Below, piece after piece: positions 1-5,436 of a stretch of DNA of 6,636 nucleotides; the first letter of the stretch is position 1, and every line of letters begins with the position of its first letter. Under the pieces are notes generated by a model. That model made no database searches and had not been told where the DNA came from. It worked only from the letters and a program-made list of their open reading frames with translations. The stretch lies in the NCBI GenBank assembly GCA_035286125.1, contig JAYKIS010000006.1:1-6636 (forward strand). Reading direction: 5' to 3'. Origin of the DNA: VGJW01 sp035286125 (GTDB taxonomy: Bacteria > Cyanobacteriota > Sericytochromatia > S15B-MN24 > VGJW01). Position numbers and translations under genes: made by a program.

Positions 1-245
1 GAAATGCAAGAACCGTCCTGTGGATGACCGCCGTCCCCCAAGCCGGTACTTGCCCCTACGTCAGCAGTCGCCACTCGGCCTCAGGGAGGCAAGCTCTCAG
101 ACTGCCGAAGGGGTGGCGTTGCCTTGACCGATCCGATGCTTGGCCAAGCCGCCATGGTTCTTGGGCATGCCGTTCCGGGGGACCGGGTTCGGGCAAGCAT
201 CGCCCCGGATATCCCTGGAATTCCCCGCAAAAGTTGCCCCGAAGC
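1..245. other. Non-coding stretch with inverted repeats, unassigned
   Basis: No convincing gene is visible here. The plus frame open from the left edge to a TGA at 125-127 has only about two thirds G/C at third codon positions, well below the genes downstream, and its peptide is not recognisable. Two sets of inverted repeats stand out. In the first, 69-79 (CGCCACTCGGC) can pair with 104-118 around a four-base bulge, and AGGCAA at 87-92 competes by matching TTGCCT at 119-124. In the second, CGATGCTTG at 134-142 matches CAAGCATCG at 194-202 exactly, enclosing a smaller CCAAG/CTTGG hairpin at 144-164. This could be a structured RNA of either strand or an ordinary high-GC spacer. I compared it from memory with 6S, tmRNA, SRP RNA, RNase P and common riboswitches and found no match. 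Confidence 0.35.
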
Positions 246-280
246 AAAAAGCGGGCCCCGGCGAATTCGCCGAAACCCGC
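246..280 (-). terminator. Rho-independent terminator of the tRNA-Lys gene
   Basis: Read on the minus strand, 280 down to 251 folds into one continuous 30-base hairpin. It has five G-C pairs (GCGGG with CCCGC), three U-G wobble pairs (UUU against GGG), then CGGCG with CGCCG, around an AAUU centre. Five U residues follow at 250-246. It begins 12 bases after the tRNA discriminator base, which is where a single-tRNA unit should end. On the plus strand the middle becomes an unpaired CCC/AAA loop and the tail is only partly T-rich, so the signal is strand-specific for the tRNA side. Confidence 0.88.
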
Positions 281-292
281 TTCATTCTTAGG

Positions 293-365
<73 letters not shown>

Positions 366-375
366 GGGGAGAGAT

Positions 376-405
376 AAGGTATCACCTCCGGCTTCGGGTC
401 GTCAA
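376..405 (-). promoter_or_regulatory. Promoter of tRNA-Lys (sigma-70 type)
   Basis: On the minus strand TTGACG (405-400) matches five of six bases of the -35 consensus. It is followed after 18 bases by TACCTT (381-376), a modest -10 preceded by TGA, which makes an extended -10. Transcription would start near 369, giving a leader of only about four bases before the mature tRNA 5' end at 365. Position and strand agree with the tRNA and its terminator. The -10 match is only three of six bases. Confidence 0.6.
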
Positions 406-415
406 ATGTGACCCG
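395..415. repeat. Inverted repeat overlapping the tRNA -35 element
   Basis: CGGGTC at 395-400 is the exact reverse complement of GACCCG at 410-415, with nine bases between them. The repeat spans the -35 hexamer of the tRNA promoter. It could be an operator or a chance palindrome in GC-rich DNA. A second copy of the TTGACG hexamer lies at 436-431 on the minus strand, but no -10 follows it at a usable distance. Confidence 0.35.
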
Positions 416-545
416 ACACACCATGGGAATCGTCAAGCGGCCGTTATGTTGGTACGGATGCTGCGGCCTGTCCCCCACCGGTGTGGCCATGCGCTCCGCC
501 GTCCGCTAGCATGCCTGCTGTCGTTCGTCAGGATTCGTCTGTCCC

Positions 546-1817
546 ATGTTCCTTGTCCCTCTCGTCCCCCCGCCTGCGCCGCCGGCCCTCACGGCCCGCG
601 CGGCCGTGCTCATGGACGGCGACACCGGTGAGATCCTGTCGGCGCGCAATCCCGACCTCGAGTTGCCCCAGGCCAGCACGACCAAGCTCATGACGGCTCT
701 GGTGGCCGCCGAAGCCGGTAACCTCGACCGGGTCGTGACCATTTCGACGACGAGCGCCGAGGTCGAGGGGTCTTCCATGATTCTCGAGGCCGGCGAGCGC
801 CGCACCCTCCGCGAGTTGCTGCAGGGCCTGCTGCTGGTGTCCGGCAATGATGCGGCCCACGCCCTTGCCGAGGCCGTGGCCGGTTCCCCTGAAGCCTTCG
901 TGGGTCGCATGAACGAAAAGGCGCGCGCACTGGGCCTGCGGCACACGCACTACGCCAATCCCCACGGCCTGCCTGATCCGACCCACCACAGCTCGGCCCG
1001 GGACCTTGCCCTCATCGCGCGCGCGGCCTTCGCCAACCCCGTGGTGGCCGACATCGCCGCGACGCGGGTCATCGACCTGCCCGGCAATGGCCTCGTGCGG
1101 TATCGGCGCCTCGTCAACCACAACAAGCTGCTCGGCAAGTTCCCCGGTGCCTGGGGTGGCAAGACCGGTTACACCTCGGTCGCAGGGCGCTGTTTCGTGG
1201 GCTCTGCTCGCCGGGATGGCCGCTACGTCATCGAAGCCATTCTGGACAGCCCGCGCCTCTGGGTCGACGCGGCCAACCTGCTCAATTTTGGCATCCGGCG
1301 CTTCCAGACCTTCCAGCTGGGCCAGGTTGGCACCCCCATGGGATCGGTCTCGATCGCCAATGGCGAACTGGGCGAGGTGCCTATCACCCTTGCGCGCCCG
1401 GCCGCGCTGGTGGCCCCCAAGGGTGCCCGCACCCCGCGCAGCTTTACCGAGCTTTCCGAGGTCCAGGCGCCTGTCCGGGCCGGACAGACCCTCGGGCACC
1501 TCGTGGCTGTCCGCGATGGTCGCGAGTTGGGCCGCTGGCCCCTCGTGGCGACCCGCGACGTCGGCCAGGCCACCTCGTGGCTGATGCGCATCCTGCAGGG
1601 CCTTGGCATGCTGGTTGCGGGCTGGCTGGCTCTGATGTTGCCGCGGGCGCTCGTCCGGGGCGTCCGTCGCTGGCGCCGCAATGAGGAGCGACGTCGTGCG
1701 TTCCAGGCGCGGCGCACGCGTGCGGCAGCCCTGACCCAGGTGCCCCTCGTCCAGCGGCCTGCCCCGACGCGGGCGCTGACGGCACCGCTGGCGGGTCCGC
1801 ATACTACCTTCCTCTGA
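546..1817 (+). CDS. D-alanyl-D-alanine carboxypeptidase, PBP5 family (S11)
   Basis: This is a penicillin-binding protein of the DacA/DacF type, which removes the terminal D-Ala from peptidoglycan pentapeptides outside the membrane. All three catalytic motifs of the family are present: STTK at residues 44-47 with Ser44 as nucleophile, SGN at 99-101, and KTG at 206-208 within GGKTGYTSVAG. A PBP5-type C-terminal beta domain follows at about 254-338, then one membrane helix (about 345-365) and a strongly basic tail of nearly 60 residues, presumably cytoplasmic. The start is odd: the conserved fold begins at about residue 18, so only a short hydrophobic, proline-rich leader without basic residues precedes it. 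The frame has a TAG at 507-509 and no ATG, GTG or TTG between that stop and 546, so the start cannot move upstream. AGGA at 530-533 is a distant, weak ribosome binding site. The family call is firm; the exact paralogue (dacA, dacF) is not determined. Confidence 0.93.
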   Translation: MFLVPLVPPPAPPALTARAAVLMDGDTGEILSARNPDLELPQASTTKLMTALVAAEAGNLDRVVTISTTSAEVEGSSMILEAGERRTLRELLQGLLLVSGNDAAHALAEAVAGSPEAFVGRMNEKARALGLRHTHYANPHGLPDPTHHSSARDLALIARAAFANPVVADIAATRVIDLPGNGLVRYRRLVNHNKLLGKFPGAWGGKTGYTSVAGRCFVGSARRDGRYVIEAILDSPRLWVDAANLLNFGIRRFQTFQLGQVGTPMGSVSIANGELGEVPITLARPAALVAPKGARTPRSFTELSEVQAPVRAGQTLGHLVAVRDGRELGRWPLVATRDVGQATSWLMRILQGLGMLVAGWLALMLPRALVRGVRRWRRNEERRRAFQARRTRAAALTQVPLVQRPAPTRALTAPLAGPHTTFL

Positions 1818-1843
1818 CGCCTGCAGCGACGGGGCGGTCCCGG

Positions 1844-1852
1844 TGCTAGGAT
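1844..1852 (+). promoter_or_regulatory. Extended -10-like element before the Clp-N gene
   Basis: TGCTAGGAT has the TGn extension and a TAnnAT hexamer at 1847-1852. Transcription would begin six to seven bases later, at or next to the A of the ATG at 1859, giving a leaderless mRNA. The same bases contain AGGATAGG (1848-1855), which can act as a Shine-Dalgarno sequence at normal spacing. The sequence alone does not decide between the two roles. No good -35 is visible. Confidence 0.3.
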
Positions 1853-1858
1853 AGGCCC

Positions 1859-2803
1859 ATGCTCGAGCACTTCTCGGCCGGTGCCATCGCCGCCATCCGA
1901 CAGGCGCAGGAAGAGGCCCGAAGGGCCGAATTCAGCCGGATGAACGCGGCCCACGTCGTGATGGGCCTCGCATCCGATCCCGCCGGCCTCGCCGGGCAGG
2001 CGCTGGCGGGTGCGGGCTTCGACGTCCGTCGTGCGCGCCTCGCGGCGGGTCGCATCTGGGGTCGTGGCTATGAACGCGCCCAGCAGATCATCCCGGCCGA
2101 CGAGGCCCGCGAGCTCTTCGAGCGGGCGGTTGCCATCGCTGGCCAGACCAGCCCCCTGCTGGTCGACACCCAGGACCTGCTGCGGGCCATCCTGGCCCAG
2201 ACGGAGGGCCGCGGCCACGAGTTGCTGCGCGCGATGGCGATCGATACGGCGGCCCTGCTGGATCGCCTGATGGCTGCACGCGAGGCCGAGCTGGCCGGCA
2301 ACGCCGTGCCCCAGGCCTCGGCTCAGGCCCTGCCTCGTCACTACCACCCCCGCCTCCTGGCTCCCCTTGCCCGACAGGCGATGGAGCGGGCCGAGGCCGA
2401 GACCCGCGCGGCGGGTCACCACATCATCGGGACCGAGCAACTGTTGCTGGGCCTGCTCGAGACGGCAGGTGGCACGGCCGCAGCCGTCCTGTCGCGCCAC
2501 GGCCTCGTCGTCGACGATGTCCGCGGCATCGTCCACCGGGTCATCGGTCCCGGAACGGGCACCGTACGCAACCCGGTGCAGTCCCGCTACATGGGCGAGG
2601 CCTGCGAGCGGGCATGGCAGGCGGCATTGGCCCGGCATCACGACCAGGTCGGCACCGGGCACCTGCTTCTCGGCATGTTGGACCTCGATGCCGGTGGTGC
2701 GCTGCACATGCTCGACATGCTCAAGGCCCCGCTCTCGGCCCTGCAATACGACCTCGAGCAGGCCTTCGAGGCGGACCCCCGGGCGGTGGAGCCCGTCTGG
2801 TAA
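1859..2803 (+). CDS. Stand-alone Clp N-domain repeat protein, no ATPase module
   Basis: The 314-residue protein is built from four half-repeats of the Clp N fold, equal to two tandem Clp N domains. Repeat 1 covers about residues 5-63, repeat 2 about 83-138, repeat 3 about 166-230 and repeat 4 about 244-303, with an Ala/Gln-rich linker at about 139-163. The family signature of a Gly-Thr pair followed by LLLGLL-type residues is clearest in repeat 3 (IGTEQLLLGLL, 190-200) and repeat 4 (VGTGHLLLGML, 264-274), and decayed in repeats 1 and 2. There is no Walker A, Walker B or other AAA+ motif, signal peptide or membrane helix, so it is probably cytosolic. In ClpA, ClpB and ClpC this domain binds substrates and adaptors; here it cannot unfold anything alone. 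It may act as an adaptor, a competitor for Clp partners or a ligand-binding module, which is inference. The ATG has AGGATAGG just upstream, and the gene starts 41 bases after the carboxypeptidase stop. Confidence 0.88.
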   Translation: MLEHFSAGAIAAIRQAQEEARRAEFSRMNAAHVVMGLASDPAGLAGQALAGAGFDVRRARLAAGRIWGRGYERAQQIIPADEARELFERAVAIAGQTSPLLVDTQDLLRAILAQTEGRGHELLRAMAIDTAALLDRLMAAREAELAGNAVPQASAQALPRHYHPRLLAPLARQAMERAEAETRAAGHHIIGTEQLLLGLLETAGGTAAAVLSRHGLVVDDVRGIVHRVIGPGTGTVRNPVQSRYMGEACERAWQAALARHHDQVGTGHLLLGMLDLDAGGALHMLDMLKAPLSALQYDLEQAFEADPRAVEPVW

Positions 2804-2806
2804 GAT
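2798..2806 (+). promoter_or_regulatory. Possible extended -10 of the nucleoside importer operon
   Basis: TGGTAAGAT overlaps the TAA stop codon of the Clp-N gene. It has a TGn extension and the hexamer TAAGAT (four of six to TATAAT). A start near 2813 would give a leader of roughly 57 bases before the GTG at 2870. That leader contains a small ACGCC/GGCGT hairpin (2816-2830), which lacks a T-run and so is not a terminator. There is no recognisable -35. The position is sensible for an internal promoter, but the match alone is weak. Confidence 0.3.
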
Positions 2807-2856
2807 GCCTTGAAGACGCCCCGCCGGCGTGTCGACGACGCACCCCCTTCTCACCC

Positions 2857-2860
2857 GAGG
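2857..2860 (+). promoter_or_regulatory. Ribosome binding site supporting the GTG start
   Basis: GAGG lies nine bases before the GTG at 2870. It favours this start over the next in-frame ATG at 2906, which would remove the two arginines and most of the hydrophobic core of the lipoprotein signal peptide. Confidence 0.6.
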
Positions 2861-2869
2861 ACCTGACCC

Positions 2870-3874
2870 GTGCCCCGTTCGCTGCCCCGTCTGCTCGTCG
2901 CCGCGATGGCCTGCGCCATCGGCATCTCCGCCTGCAAGGGCGAGGCGGACAGCACCGGTACGCTGCGTGTCGGCCTCGTGACCGATGTCGGCGGTCTGAA
3001 CGACCAGGGCTTCAACTCGCTGGCCTACAAGGGCCTGAAGCAGGCCAAGAAGGACTTTGACGTCAAGACTTCGGTCATCGAGTCCCAGAAGGCCAGCGAC
3101 TACGAGAAGAATCTCGCGCAGTTCGCCGGCGAGAAGTACGACCTCGTCATCAGCGTCGGCTTCATGATGGGCGACGCCACCCGCAAGGTGGCCGAGCGCT
3201 TCCCCGATGCCCGCTTCGCCATCGTCGACTTCCGCTACGACAAGGTCCTGCCCAACGTCGCCGGCTACACCTTCGCCGAGGAGCAGGCCGGCTTCCTCGC
3301 CGGGGCCCTGGCGGCACTGACGACCAGGACCGGCAAGGTCGGCTTCGTGGGGGGCATGGACGTGCCCGTCATCCACCGCTTCAAGGTCGGCTACGAGGCC
3401 GGCGTCAAGGAAGCCGCCCCCCAGGTCAAGATCCTGTCGGGCTACACCGGCAACTTCACGGATTCCGCAAAGGGCGCCGAGGTGGCGACGTCGCAGTACC
3501 AGAACGGGGCCGACATCGTCTTCCAGGCGGCCGGGGCGAGCGGTATCGGTGTCATCGATGCCGCCAAGCAGCAGAAGAAGCTGGCCATCGGCGTCGACGC
3601 GGACCAGAGCGGCATCGCGCCCGACTACGTCCTGTCGAGCGCGCTCAAGAAGGTCGATCTGGCTGTCGTCAAGGCCGTGGCCTCGATCAAGGACAAGACC
3701 TTCAAGGGGGGCAACACCAAGCTGACGCTTGCTGACGATGCCGTCGGCCTCGCGCCGTTCGGCAAGCTCGAGGCGCAGGTCGCTCCCGAGACCGTCACGA
3801 AGCTCGACGACCTGCGCGCCAAGCTGGCGGACGGCACGATCAAGGTCAAGCTCGACAAGGCCGACGAGAACTGA
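2870..3874 (+). CDS. nupN: Bmp/PnrA-family nucleoside-binding lipoprotein
   Basis: This is the substrate-binding lipoprotein of a nucleoside-type ABC importer. Translation starts at GTG. Residues 1-22 form a lipoprotein signal peptide: Arg3 and Arg7, a hydrophobic stretch, then the lipobox ISAC with Cys22 as the lipid-modified residue. The Bmp domain fills the rest (about 32-330). It carries the family opening motif TDVGGLNDQGFN (38-49), GFMMGD at 97-102, and GVDADQ at 241-246, matching the conserved ligand-site segments of PnrA and BmpA proteins. Its 334 residues are normal for the family. Characterised relatives (Treponema PnrA, Bacillus NupN) bind purine nucleosides, so guanosine, inosine or adenosine are the likely ligands, although some related proteins bind other compounds. 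The ATPase gene follows after 11 bases. The symbol is by homology and gene order with Bacillus nupNOPQ. Confidence 0.93.
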   Translation: MPRSLPRLLVAAMACAIGISACKGEADSTGTLRVGLVTDVGGLNDQGFNSLAYKGLKQAKKDFDVKTSVIESQKASDYEKNLAQFAGEKYDLVISVGFMMGDATRKVAERFPDARFAIVDFRYDKVLPNVAGYTFAEEQAGFLAGALAALTTRTGKVGFVGGMDVPVIHRFKVGYEAGVKEAAPQVKILSGYTGNFTDSAKGAEVATSQYQNGADIVFQAAGASGIGVIDAAKQQKKLAIGVDADQSGIAPDYVLSSALKKVDLAVVKAVASIKDKTFKGGNTKLTLADDAVGLAPFGKLEAQVAPETVTKLDDLRAKLADGTIKVKLDKADEN

Positions 3875-3885
3875 GGTTCGAACGG

Positions 3886-5436
3886 ATGGTCCCGGCCGTC
3901 GCCCTCGAGGGCATCACCAAGATCTACCCGGGTGTCATCGCGAACCAGGACGTCGACTGGACGCTCGAGTGGGGGCAGATTCATGCGCTCCTGGGCGAGA
4001 ACGGCGCCGGCAAGTCCACGCTGATGAACATCCTTTACGGGATGACGACGCCCGATTCGGGACGCATCCTGCTCGAGGGTCGCGAGGTCCGCATCGCAAG
4101 CCCCAGCGAGGCCATCCGCCTGGGCATCGGGATGGTGCACCAGCACTTCCAGCTTGTGGGCACGCTTACGGTGGCCCAGAACATCCTGATGGGCATGGAG
4201 CCCCGCCGCTGGGGCCTGGTCGATACTGCCGCCGCGCACGAGCGCGTCCGGGCCCTGGCCGATCGGGTCGGCCTGCCCATCGACCCTGCGGCCCTCGTCG
4301 AGGACCTGCCCGTCGGCATGCAGCAACGCGTCGAGATCCTGAAGGTCCTGGCCCGGGACGCCCGCATCCTGATCTTCGACGAGCCCACGGCCGTCCTGAC
4401 GCCGCAGGAAATCGCCCTGCTGGGGCAGGTCATGCAACGCCTGGCGTCCGAGGGCAAGGCCCTGGTCTTCATCACGCACAAGATGCGCGAGGTCCAGGCC
4501 GTGGCGACCCACGTCACGGTGATGCGGGCAGGTCGCAAGGTCGGCGTCGCCGACCCCCGCAAGGCGACGGCGGCCGAGCTGGCTGCGCTGGTCGTGGGTC
4601 GTCCCCTCAAGGCTCCGCCCGATGTGCCGGCGGCCGAGGGCGGGGTTCCGCTGCTGAGGGTCGAGGAGGTCTCGTGCCGCAGTTCCCGCGGCCTCGAGGC
4701 CCTTCGCAAGGTCTCCCTCGAGGTGCGTGCCGGCGAAATTGTCGGGCTGATTGGTGTCGAGGGCAATGGACAGAGCGAACTCGTCGAAGTGTTGGCCGGC
4801 CTGCGCCCGGTGACGGGGGGCAAGGTCCTGCTCGCGCCACGCTCGGGTGGCACGCACGTCGATCTGACGCGGGCCACGCCGCGTGCCCGCCGTGAGGCCG
4901 GCATCGGGCATGTCGCCGAGGATCGCTTGCGCCGCGCCGTCCTCAAGCCATGGTCCATTGCCGACAACCTGGTCTTCGACCGCTTCCACCTTGCCCCCTA
5001 CGCGCGTGCAGGACGCCTCGACCACGCCGCCATCCGCGAGCGGGGCGCGAATCTCCTCGCCCGCTACCGCATCAAGGCGCCGGATGCCCAGACAGCTGTC
5101 GGCACCCTGTCGGGCGGCAACCAGCAAAAGGTCGTCATGGCACGCGAACTGGACGAGCGCTACCACGTCCTGCTCATTGCCCAGCCCACCCGCGGCGTGG
5201 ATGCCGGCGCGGCCGAGTCCATCCACGACGAGATGCGGGCGCTGCGTGACCGGGGTGCAGGCGTCCTGCTCGTCACGAATGAACTGGATGAATTGCTGGC
5301 CCTGTCGGACCGCATCGGCGTCGTCTACCACGGCGAGATCGTGGCCTGGCGTGCGCGGGGCACCGTCACCCGCGAGGAACTGGGCCGCCTGATGATTGGT
5401 GGCCGCATGACGGGCGACCTGGGGACACCGGCATGA
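3886..5436 (+). CDS. nupO: Nucleoside ABC importer ATPase, two fused NBDs
   Basis: This cytoplasmic ATPase of 516 residues has two nucleotide-binding domains in one chain, as in B. subtilis NupO/YufO and sugar importers. Domain 1 has Walker A GENGAGKST (37-45), Q-loop Gln86 in MVHQHFQL, signature LPVGMQQ (141-147), Walker B ILIFDEPT (161-168) and switch His198. Domain 2 has a degenerate Walker A, GVEGNGQSE (290-298, Gln instead of Lys), an intact LSGGN signature (408-412), a Walker B region reading VLLIAQPT (428-435, lacking the Asp-Glu pair) and Asn in place of the switch His. Such asymmetry is normal in this family and implies one working ATP site. GAGG at 3873-3876, overlapping the previous stop, gives a ribosome binding site nine bases before the ATG, and the alignment with YufO supports this start. 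The stop overlaps the permease start as ATGA. Confidence 0.95.
   Translation: MVPAVALEGITKIYPGVIANQDVDWTLEWGQIHALLGENGAGKSTLMNILYGMTTPDSGRILLEGREVRIASPSEAIRLGIGMVHQHFQLVGTLTVAQNILMGMEPRRWGLVDTAAAHERVRALADRVGLPIDPAALVEDLPVGMQQRVEILKVLARDARILIFDEPTAVLTPQEIALLGQVMQRLASEGKALVFITHKMREVQAVATHVTVMRAGRKVGVADPRKATAAELAALVVGRPLKAPPDVPAAEGGVPLLRVEEVSCRSSRGLEALRKVSLEVRAGEIVGLIGVEGNGQSELVEVLAGLRPVTGGKVLLAPRSGGTHVDLTRATPRARREAGIGHVAEDRLRRAVLKPWSIADNLVFDRFHLAPYARAGRLDHAAIRERGANLLARYRIKAPDAQTAVGTLSGGNQQKVVMARELDERYHVLLIAQPTRGVDAGAAESIHDEMRALRDRGAGVLLVTNELDELLALSDRIGVVYHGEIVAWRARGTVTREELGRLMIGGRMTGDLGTPA

Noticed and set aside
69..124. Resemblance to a glycine riboswitch (CTCTCAG and GCCGAAGGGG)
   Set aside because: The two motifs occur in the wrong order for that family, and no start codon of a glycine-related gene lies downstream; the next element is the oppositely oriented tRNA unit.
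2..127. Possible 3' end of a gene entering from the left in plus frame 2
   Set aside because: Only about two thirds of third codon positions are G or C, below the real genes here, and the peptide is Arg/Pro/Ser-rich and unrecognisable. It cannot be fully excluded because the left side is cut.
431..436. Second TTGACG hexamer on the minus strand upstream of the tRNA promoter
   Set aside because: No -10-like sequence lies at 16-19 bases from it, so it is not counted as a second promoter.
505..512. GCTAGCAT as a -10 for the carboxypeptidase gene
   Set aside because: It lacks a TG extension and has no -35 at normal spacing, so the promoter of this gene remains unassigned.
528..1802. Minus-strand frame of 424 codons opposite the carboxypeptidase
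   Set aside because: It mirrors a gene with intact STTK, SGN and KTG motifs, and its product is Gly/Arg/His-rich without domain features.
2816..2830. Small hairpin between the Clp-N and lipoprotein genes as a terminator
   Set aside because: The five-base stem is not followed by a T-run.
1223..3376. Very long minus-strand open frame (717 codons)
   Set aside because: It lies antisense to the carboxypeptidase, Clp-N and lipoprotein genes, crosses two intergenic gaps, and has no recognisable domain. Long antisense frames are expected opposite GC-rich genes with few A/T third positions.
3625..5331. Minus-strand open frame of 568 codons opposite the ATPase gene
   Set aside because: The plus strand carries a complete two-domain ABC ATPase with all motifs. 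The antisense product is low-complexity and matches no family I know.
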